Positions 44,601 to 50,678 of a stretch of 50,678 nucleotides of DNA are shown in pieces. The DNA comes from Armatimonadota bacterium (lineage in GTDB: Bacteria > Armatimonadota > UBA5829). The stretch spans positions 1-50,678 of the forward strand of contig JARYME010000008.1 in NCBI GenBank assembly GCA_029907315.1, in the 5' to 3' direction. Position 1 is the first letter of the stretch; every line of letters starts with the position of its first letter. The position numbers were made by a program, and so were the translations under genes. The notes under the pieces were generated by a model. It saw only the letters and a list, made by a program, of their open reading frames with translations. It did not search any database and had not been told where the DNA came from.

Positions 44601-45542
44601 GTGATTCTGGATAAAATACAGTCCCGCGCACAGAACCTCGGCCTCGCCGCAGTAGGCGTTGCTCCTGCAGTGGAAGAAGTGCTCGCAAGGTTTCCTTGGG
44701 CTCAGTCGGTCATCTGCGCCGCGCTGTCATACCTACCGCCGGAAGAACCTCCGCCGGATGCTCGCCCACGAGGTCTCGTCGCTCGGTTCGCTCGCGGGGT
44801 GGATTATCATCTGGTTCTCCGACAAAAGCTGCAAAGCCTACGAGAAATCATTCTAGGCATATATCCCGACGCGCTGGCGGAGGTCTGCGTAGACACGACG
44901 CGAATACCCGAACGAAAGCTGGCAGTGCTCTCGGGAATTGGTTTCAGGGGGTGGAACGCAAACGTATTTGTGGGCGACAACGGCTCGTGGGTTGTGCTGG
45001 GAGAAATAGTGACCGATCTTCGACTGCCGCCGAATCCAAACCCTCAGCAGAACAAATGTGCCGAGTGCAAGGAGTGCATGAAGCGATGCCCCACCCAGGC
45101 AATAAAACAGCCCTATGTTGTCGACCGGAATCTGTGTCTGTCCGACGTTACGCAGCGTCGTGGAGTCATTCCTCCGGAGCTTAGGCTTAAGCTCGGAAAC
45201 AGAGTCTACGGATGTGACGTCTGCCAAGAAGTGTGCCCACTGAACCGAGATGTCGCTCCCTCGACTCCAGAATTCGCTCGTCGAGTGTTTCCGGGGGCAC
45301 ACCCAGACCTGATAGAATTGATGTTGATGACCGAAGACGATTTCCAAGCCCGCGTTCGGCACAGCTCCATAGGATGGATCGGACGCAGCACCATCCGTCG
45401 AAATGCCGCAGTGGCTGCCGGAAACCTTGAATCTGAAGAGGCTGTCTCAGCACTTGAACAACTTGCCCAAGACGTTGATCCGGCGGTTGCTGAGCACGCC
45501 ACTTGGGCAATTGAGCGAATAAGGCAGAGACTTTCGAGATGA
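44601..45542 (+). CDS. queG: Epoxyqueuosine reductase QueG
   Basis: 313 residues. It is the last enzyme of queuosine synthesis and reduces the epoxide on tRNA-bound epoxyqueuosine using cobalamin and two 4Fe-4S clusters. Clusters: CAECKECMKRCP (C153 onward) and GCDVCQEVCPLN (C205 onward). The C-terminal segment has HEAT-like repeats (GRSTIRRNAAVAAGNL, ...VSALEQLAQDVDPAVAEHATWAI), as in QueG. The GTG has no Shine-Dalgarno, and the promoter predicts a leaderless message. It heads the run to trmFO, so two tRNA modification enzymes are present. Confidence 0.93.
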   Translation: MILDKIQSRAQNLGLAAVGVAPAVEEVLARFPWAQSVICAALSYLPPEEPPPDARPRGLVARFARGVDYHLVLRQKLQSLREIILGIYPDALAEVCVDTTRIPERKLAVLSGIGFRGWNANVFVGDNGSWVVLGEIVTDLRLPPNPNPQQNKCAECKECMKRCPTQAIKQPYVVDRNLCLSDVTQRRGVIPPELRLKLGNRVYGCDVCQEVCPLNRDVAPSTPEFARRVFPGAHPDLIELMLMTEDDFQARVRHSSIGWIGRSTIRRNAAVAAGNLESEEAVSALEQLAQDVDPAVAEHATWAIERIRQRLSR

Positions 45543-45567
45543 TCCGTGAGTTCGCAGAGGAGGACAC

Positions 45568-47274
45568 ATGAAACACCGGAAATCGATGTCGGCACTGCTC
45601 TTACTACTAGGGTTGTTGTGCGCTTCGGCGCACGCGCAGCCCATAGTCAAGAACATAGCGCCCGGCATAACCCTTATTCAGGAGGTGCAAACTAACCCTG
45701 GCTGTCCTCTTGTCATAAACTGTGTCAGTATCGACTTGTCTGATCCCCGTGTCCAGATCAAGGCGGCTCTTGGCAAAGGCGCCGTTCTGGCGAATGATCC
45801 GACAAAAGGGCGCGAGACTATAAGCAGTCTCACCGCTCGGACCGGCGCGCTCGTAGGAGTAAATGCCGATTTCTTCCCCTTTACAGGCGACCCACTAGGT
45901 ATCTGCATAATTGACGGAGAGCTCATAAGCGAACCGGCCGGAAACCGAGCCGCCGTTGCAATCACCAACGATCGCGCTGTGTTTTTCGACACTCCAAAGA
46001 TGAATGCAGTGCTGACTACTGCCTCGGGAGCTATGCGAACTGTTGCGGGCATAAACCGCCCAAGATCCTCGGGCGAAATAGTCGTCTACACCAGTGCCTT
46101 CGGACCCGTCACAGTCAATCCAAACGGCGGTGTTAATCTGGTGTGCGCGCTGGAAACTCCACCCGTGCGTGTTAATACGCCACTCAGGCTCGCTGTCAGA
46201 GAGATAAAGCGCGGAGCGGTCAGCGCCCCCGACTCCAAGGATACCTTAATCGTGTCAGCTGGCGGCGAAGCGGCAGCTTTCATCGAGAATAACATTGCGG
46301 TGGGCGACACGATAACCGTTCAATTTGACATAAAGAGCCCCAACGACTGCGATTGGACAAACGTCTTGCAAGCAGTCGGCGGTGGTCCGTGGCTGCTTCG
46401 CGGCGGAAAGCGGTGGATCGATACAATCGCTGAGGGTTTTTCGGTGACGGGCTTCGAACAAGCCAGGCATCCGCGAACCGCCGTAGGCATCACCTCCGAC
46501 AACAAGCTGCTTCTGGTGACGGTCGACGGCAGGCAAAGCATAAGCGCGGGCATAAGTTTGCCCGATCTTGCTGATTTGATGAAGCGTCTTGGTGCAGTAA
46601 CTGCGATCAATTTAGACGGCGGAGGTTCGACTGCACTCTCGGTCCGAGGAATTGTAATCAACTCTCCTTCGGGCGGAATCGAAAGAGAGGTGGCAAATGC
46701 CCTGCTCGTGTTCGCGCCGATTGAAGACCCGGGACCGGTCCCACAGCTCAGTATAAGTGGCTTGCCATCGGAGGCGGTTTCCGGGTATGGCTTGCTGCTA
46801 GGTCTGTCGAGTTCCGACGCTTCGCCGCCGTCCGAGGAGCTACTTAACAAAGTGATCTGGGGGACCATAGGGGGAATCGGTTTCGTAAACCAGAAGGGTT
46901 ACTTTACACCTATCAAATCCAGGAAGGGCGCGGTTGCCGCAATAGTCGGACGGCAGATTCTTGAGGCGCCGGTGACGGTCATCCCAGGAGCACCTGAGCG
47001 ACTGGCAGTCGGTCTTGAGGATGCTGAGACTGATCGTTCGATTGTGCGGGTGACAGCCTACGACATCAACGACAACCCGGTGCCATCATGCCGAGTCTCG
47101 CTTACGGTAACCGGAGGTAAACCGGACGCACAAACCGGTTTCACCAACGAGCGAAGCGTGTTCGAAACACTCATAACTTGGGGCTCTACTGCAACGCAAG
47201 ACAGGCTCGTAGTTGCCACTGCGGGTAGTCTGCGTGCCGAAGCAAGACCAAAACCTAGAACGAGCAACCGGTAA
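45568..47274 (+). CDS. Secreted phosphodiester glycosidase (NAGPA) family protein
   Basis: 568 residues. A signal peptide (SALLLLLGLLCASAHA) is followed by the NAGPA/DUF2233 domain up to about residue 380: GALVGVNADFFPFTGDPLGICIIDGEL, QAVGGGPWLL, HPRTAVGITSDNKLLLVTVDGRQS and the signature AINLDGGGSTALSVRG. The rest resembles two Big/Ig-like beta domains. Family members hydrolyse GlcNAc-1-phosphodiesters or act in sporulation/cell-wall polymer metabolism. GAGGAGG lies four bases before the ATG. The neighbour nagZ fits a cell-wall theme, although the exact substrate is open. Confidence 0.85.
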   Translation: MKHRKSMSALLLLLGLLCASAHAQPIVKNIAPGITLIQEVQTNPGCPLVINCVSIDLSDPRVQIKAALGKGAVLANDPTKGRETISSLTARTGALVGVNADFFPFTGDPLGICIIDGELISEPAGNRAAVAITNDRAVFFDTPKMNAVLTTASGAMRTVAGINRPRSSGEIVVYTSAFGPVTVNPNGGVNLVCALETPPVRVNTPLRLAVREIKRGAVSAPDSKDTLIVSAGGEAAAFIENNIAVGDTITVQFDIKSPNDCDWTNVLQAVGGGPWLLRGGKRWIDTIAEGFSVTGFEQARHPRTAVGITSDNKLLLVTVDGRQSISAGISLPDLADLMKRLGAVTAINLDGGGSTALSVRGIVINSPSGGIEREVANALLVFAPIEDPGPVPQLSISGLPSEAVSGYGLLLGLSSSDASPPSEELLNKVIWGTIGGIGFVNQKGYFTPIKSRKGAVAAIVGRQILEAPVTVIPGAPERLAVGLEDAETDRSIVRVTAYDINDNPVPSCRVSLTVTGGKPDAQTGFTNERSVFETLITWGSTATQDRLVVATAGSLRAEARPKPRTSNR

Positions 47275-47287
47275 CGGAGAGTGACAA

Positions 47288-48910
47288 ATGTCGGATATGA
47301 CGATTGAACAGAAGGTCGGTGCTATGCTGGCATTCGGATGGGCCGGTGAGGAACCGACATTAGTGAACGACCACGCGCGCGAGCTACTGGAAGAAATGCA
47401 GGTCGGCTCAATAGTACTCCTGGGGCGCAATGTATCACCCGATCTGCGCCAGACCGCCGAAACAATAAACGAACTTCAGTCTTTGTCGTCAGAGCCGCTG
47501 TTCATTATTGCAGATCAGGAAGGAGGCATGGTGGCGCGGTTTGTTGAGGGTGTTACCGTATTTCCCTCTAACATGGCTCTCGGCGCAACCGGTGATCCCA
47601 CTCTGGCTTACAAGGCAGCATCCGCAACAGCCCGGGAGCTAGGTGCAATGGGTGTCAACTTCAACTTTGCCCCTTGCGCGGACGTCAACAACAATCCAGA
47701 TAACCCGATAATTGGCACCAGGTCTTACGGTGAGTCTGCAGATAAGGTGGCTGAGTTCACCGCTAGTGCCATTACTGGTTACCAGAGATCCGGTATGATC
47801 GCGTGTGCAAAACATTTCCCGGGGCACGGCGACACCGCAGTCGACTCCCACCTAGCTCTTCCTTCAGTACCCTACCCTCGTGAAAGGCTGGACGCGGTTG
47901 AGCTGAAACCATTCAGAGCGGCGATTGAGGCAGGCGTCGGTTCAATCATGACCGCTCACATCCTATTTCCCGCGCTTGACAGTTCTCTGCCGTCTACGCT
48001 TTCGCCCAGAGTTGTTACGGGTCTGCTTCGAGAAGAGCTGGGTTACGAAGGTGTTGTGGTCACTGACTGCATGGAGATGAAAGCGATAGCAGACAACTTC
48101 GGTACGCCGGAGGCAGCGGTGATGGCGATTGAGGCCGGAGTCGACCTCGTGCTGGTCAGCCACACATTGTCCACACAGCGTGAAACCCGGGAGGCAATAC
48201 TGAGAGCCGTTAAAGACGGCAGAATCAGCGAGCGGCGTATCGATGAATCCGTGAGCCGTATAGTAGCTCTAAAAAAGCGATTTTCCCTGGCTGCACGAAG
48301 ACAAGTTGATCCAAGTAAGATTAAACTTGTCCTGAGATGTCCGAAGCATATCGCTCTACAGCAAGAAATAGCCGAAAAAGCCGTTACACTCGTCAGAAAT
48401 GAGGAGAAACTGATTCCTCTCAGGCTACACGACAGCGAGCGTGTAGTTATCACGGGACTCCATCCGACCGTTGAGCCGCTTTCGGAAGCCGTCAGGCACC
48501 GCCACGCCAACACCTTGGCACTCCGTGTCGACAGTTCTCAAGGACAAGCGGCCATTCGTGAAGTGCTCGATTGCTCGTCAAACTGCGGCGCAGTAATCGT
48601 GGCGACGTGTCCGAGGGAACCCTGGCGCCAACCTATTGACCTCGAACTTCAAAACAGACTGATTAAGGATTTGGTTTCAGCTGGCCGTAAGATCATCGCA
48701 GTGGCTGTTAGAGAGCCATATGACATACGGAACTTCCCTGAAGTCAAGACGTATATTTGCACGTACGGTTATCGCGGAGGGATGCTCGAGGCGGCTGCTA
48801 AGTTGATCTTCGGCGAGATAGAACCGCAAGGTAAGCTGCCCGTTACTATCCCTGAGTCCGCGACAAGCAAAGTTGAGCAGCCATTGAGCGAAATTCCTGA
48901 GTATTTCTGA
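47288..48910 (+). CDS. nagZ: Beta-N-acetylhexosaminidase, GH3 family
   Basis: 540 residues. The N-terminal TIM barrel has ADQEGG, the GH3 His of the catalytic loop in KHFPGHGDTAVDSH (H176, H180) and the nucleophile D260 in VVTDCMEMKAI. The His/Asp dyad pattern is that of NagZ-like beta-N-acetylglucosaminidases, which release GlcNAc from muropeptides, rather than of beta-glucosidases. A C-terminal GH3_C-like domain of about 200 residues follows (LVRNEEKLIPLRLHDSERVVITG ... PQGKLPVTIPES), so it is longer than the one-domain NagZ of enterobacteria. No signal peptide. GGAGA precedes the ATG. Confidence 0.9.
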   Translation: MSDMTIEQKVGAMLAFGWAGEEPTLVNDHARELLEEMQVGSIVLLGRNVSPDLRQTAETINELQSLSSEPLFIIADQEGGMVARFVEGVTVFPSNMALGATGDPTLAYKAASATARELGAMGVNFNFAPCADVNNNPDNPIIGTRSYGESADKVAEFTASAITGYQRSGMIACAKHFPGHGDTAVDSHLALPSVPYPRERLDAVELKPFRAAIEAGVGSIMTAHILFPALDSSLPSTLSPRVVTGLLREELGYEGVVVTDCMEMKAIADNFGTPEAAVMAIEAGVDLVLVSHTLSTQRETREAILRAVKDGRISERRIDESVSRIVALKKRFSLAARRQVDPSKIKLVLRCPKHIALQQEIAEKAVTLVRNEEKLIPLRLHDSERVVITGLHPTVEPLSEAVRHRHANTLALRVDSSQGQAAIREVLDCSSNCGAVIVATCPREPWRQPIDLELQNRLIKDLVSAGRKIIAVAVREPYDIRNFPEVKTYICTYGYRGGMLEAAAKLIFGEIEPQGKLPVTIPESATSKVEQPLSEIPEYF

Positions 48911-48926
48911 GCCAGGAGGTGGTGCC

Positions 48927-49904
48927 GTGAAAATTCGCGTTGCAGTAACCGCTCTGCTTATTGCGGCTTTGGGTGCTGCAGCCGTGGTATATTTCGCCAA
49001 CGAACCGGCGACTCGCACGCAGCTCGTGCAAGCGTGGTCTTTGCTACCCAAGGAAAGCTACCGCGCAATGGGAGTAACCGATCCTTTTGTCTCGTGGTCG
49101 CCGGATTCACGTTCTGTGGTATTCGGTCTCTACGGATTGCATTCCCACGCATACAAGATTTTCCTGTGGAAAGTCGGCGATAAGCAACTCGAGTACGTCA
49201 CAGCTGGTGTATCCCCAAGTTTCCTCTCGAACGATGAAATCATATATCTGAAGAAGCAGCCGTCTGGTAAAGCAGCTGGAATCTTCCGTCGAAATCTCAG
49301 GACTCGCTCGGAGAGCGAAGTCGCGGTAGCTCTCAAGAATAATGACTTCTTCACCGACTTAACGGGCTTCAGCTATGATCAGAAGCACAAGACGCTTCAG
49401 GTGTGCATGGTCGAATACACGCGGTTTCGGACCCCGGGCCCGGAGGAGTACGATTTGAACGGCAACTTCGTTAGGCCGGTTTCCTCGAGGCTTGGGGAAG
49501 GAATTGTGGACTACAGCTTCGACCCCACCGGCCGACGATGTGCAATCATGGTGCGCGAGCGTTACACTCGTCCCGTGAGCCTCCAGCTTGCTGATGGAAA
49601 CAGCAGTCGAGGCCGCGAAATCGCGAGAGGGAAGATCAACGCGGTGGCCTGGTCGCCCAACGGAAGCACGGTAGCTTACGCTGAGGGCAAGGAAGTCATT
49701 GCGCTCAATCCGCAAACTCTTGAGCGCACTGTGGTCGCGCGATTCGGTGACCCAAGCGACGAAAAAGACGGCCGTTACGTAGCGAGGCTGGAGTGGTCTC
49801 CGAACAGTCGATACCTCGCCGCATTTGTGTACGTGCCCAATCTTGCTGGAGACTACCCGCTTTACTACGTGCTTGATATGTCCGAGCTGCAGGAACGAGA
49901 CTAA
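48927..49904 (+). CDS. Membrane-anchored beta-propeller (WD40/TolB-like) protein
   Basis: 325 residues. The N-terminal hydrophobic helix (VAVTALLIAALGAAAVVYFA) is a signal anchor or signal peptide. The rest shows repeated PD40/TolB-type blades: VSWSPDSRSVVFGL, DYSFDPTGRRCAIMV, VAWSPNGSTVAYA, LEWSPNSRYLAAFV. It probably acts as a scaffold in the periplasm or at the membrane; no function is recognised. The GTG start follows AGGAGGT by six bases. Sits 16 bases after nagZ, in the same run as trmFO. Confidence 0.7.
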   Translation: MKIRVAVTALLIAALGAAAVVYFANEPATRTQLVQAWSLLPKESYRAMGVTDPFVSWSPDSRSVVFGLYGLHSHAYKIFLWKVGDKQLEYVTAGVSPSFLSNDEIIYLKKQPSGKAAGIFRRNLRTRSESEVAVALKNNDFFTDLTGFSYDQKHKTLQVCMVEYTRFRTPGPEEYDLNGNFVRPVSSRLGEGIVDYSFDPTGRRCAIMVRERYTRPVSLQLADGNSSRGREIARGKINAVAWSPNGSTVAYAEGKEVIALNPQTLERTVVARFGDPSDEKDGRYVARLEWSPNSRYLAAFVYVPNLAGDYPLYYVLDMSELQERD

Positions 49905-49988
49905 CAGCCCTTATCAATCGATTCAGCTCTGGATCAGCAGTTGCTTTCCATACCTCGACTGCAGCAACGTTCCGAAGGATGGATATTT

Positions 49989-50678
49989 GTGACCAACACA
50001 ACTGACGGCGAGATTATTGTTATCGGAGGCGGTTTGGCGGGCGTCGAAGCTGCCTTCCAGGCAGCTAGACGAGGTGTGCGCGTCAACCTGTACGAGATGC
50101 GCCCTCTGGTTATGACACCGGCGCACCGCACGGGCAAATTGGCTGAACTTGTATGCTCGAACTCTTTCAAATCGGATTCGCCGTCCACCGCCCACGGACT
50201 TCTGAAGGAAGAAATGCGCAAGCTGGGATCATTGGTCTTGCAATGCGCTGCCAAAGCCGCTGTTCCGGGCGGTGACGCCCTATGTGTTGATCGAGAGGCG
50301 TTCGCGGATCTCGTGACAGCATCAGTTGAAGATCATCCAAATATATCCGTAATCCGACAGGAGGTCACACAAATCCCCGACAAAAGGCCATGCGTCATAG
50401 CCACGGGACCACTCACCTCGCCGGCACTGTGCGAATCAATCAAACAAGTGACCGGTTCGCGCAACCTTCATTTCTTCGATGCGATTGCTCCGTCCGTAGA
50501 AGCCGACTCGATCGATATGACCAAGGTGTTTCGCCAATCCCGATATGGCAAGGGCGAACCAGCTTACTTGAACTGCCCTCTCACCAAGGAGGAATACGAG
50601 GCTTTCGTGGACGCCCTTATTTCTGCTCAAACCGCTGAGCTTCATTTGGAAGAAGAGAAAGACCCCGCGTACTTCGAG
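49989..50678 (+). CDS. trmFO: Folate-dependent tRNA (m5U54) methyltransferase TrmFO, 3'-truncated by the window
   Basis: 230 codons are open to the last base of the window. It is an FAD enzyme that methylates U54 of the tRNA T-loop with methylenetetrahydrofolate. The N-terminal FAD motif IIVIGGGLAGVEAAFQAARRG, YEMRP, the active-site cysteine in LVCSNSFKS (C56) and the SPTAHGLLKEEM-like stretch (here SPSTAHGLLKEEM) are characteristic. GTG 49989 is preferred: AAGGA lies nine bases upstream and the protein then starts just before the FAD motif. Previous gene ends 84 bases upstream. Confidence 0.93.
   Translation, partial: MTNTTDGEIIVIGGGLAGVEAAFQAARRGVRVNLYEMRPLVMTPAHRTGKLAELVCSNSFKSDSPSTAHGLLKEEMRKLGSLVLQCAAKAAVPGGDALCVDREAFADLVTASVEDHPNISVIRQEVTQIPDKRPCVIATGPLTSPALCESIKQVTGSRNLHFFDAIAPSVEADSIDMTKVFRQSRYGKGEPAYLNCPLTKEEYEAFVDALISAQTAELHLEEEKDPAYFE

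Noticed and set aside
1-50678. tRNA genes, CRISPR arrays, insertion sequences, prophage
   Set aside because: No T-loop-like GGTTCGA tRNA pattern in the gaps, no regularly spaced repeats and no transposase or phage genes were seen on either strand by eye.

Overview
The window looks like a chromosomal stretch of a free-living, diderm, polysaccharide-degrading bacterium, about half G+C by eye. My best guess is a member of the Armatimonadota. The pointers are a lone type II/IV prepilin, several secreted or unusual glycoside-hydrolase-like proteins, two non-haem URO-D-like proteins, and a remnant of a C-terminal OB-like domain (GLLIRTWG type) that I associate with that phylum from memory. TolC/RND genes argue for an outer membrane. 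No 16S gene is present, so the phylum is inference. There are no rRNA or tRNA genes, CRISPR arrays, insertion sequences or phage genes that I can see.

Layout. 1-10.3 kb: end of an anti-sigma/histidine-kinase-type ATPase, a URO-D-like protein diverging from an L-fucose isomerase, a prepilin, a GH38-like protein, a secreted GH20b/DUF4838-like protein, and hemL. 10.3-12.7 kb (minus): a BON-domain protein and a very large galactokinase-like GHMP kinase. 12.9-26.8 kb (plus): a housekeeping run of recG-coaD-coiled-coil protein-pta-ackA-DUF177-rpmF-plsX, then after a strong terminator fabH-fabD-fabG-acpP-fabF, an aspartate-type aminotransferase and rnc. 26.9-30.7 kb: a methylthioadenosine/adenine salvage set (mtnP, mtnA, apt, a purine permease). 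30.8-37.6 kb: an efflux operon (AbrB-type regulator, TolC, membrane-fusion protein, RND pump) with its own promoter and a palindrome that may be an operator. 37.6-44.5 kb: sugar genes (AGE-family epimerase, phosphomannomutase/phosphoglucomutase, second URO-D-like protein, YetA/rhamnogalacturonan-exolyase-like protein) and a gene remnant. 44.6-50.7 kb: queG, phosphodiester glycosidase, nagZ, a beta-propeller protein and the 5' part of trmFO.

How it fits together. The pta/ackA and fab genes share acetyl-CoA, and acpP/plsX/fab genes form the usual lipid-synthesis cluster joined to rpmF and rnc. MtnP releases adenine and methylthioribose-1-phosphate; MtnA acts on the sugar and Apt/permease on the base. 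The carbohydrate genes suggest use of pectin- or mucilage-like polymers with rhamnose, fucose or mannose.

Expression signals. Consensus-like sigma-70 promoters are visible (TTGACA-17-TATAAT and extended -10 TGnTATAAT forms). At hemL, the galactokinase-like gene and queG, the predicted transcription start falls on or a few bases before the start codon and no Shine-Dalgarno is visible, suggesting leaderless mRNAs. Many other genes have textbook GGAGG sites, often placing the start at TTG or GTG (acpP, the aminotransferase, tolC-like, membrane-fusion protein, BON protein, epimerase, YetA-like). I moved those starts inward accordingly.
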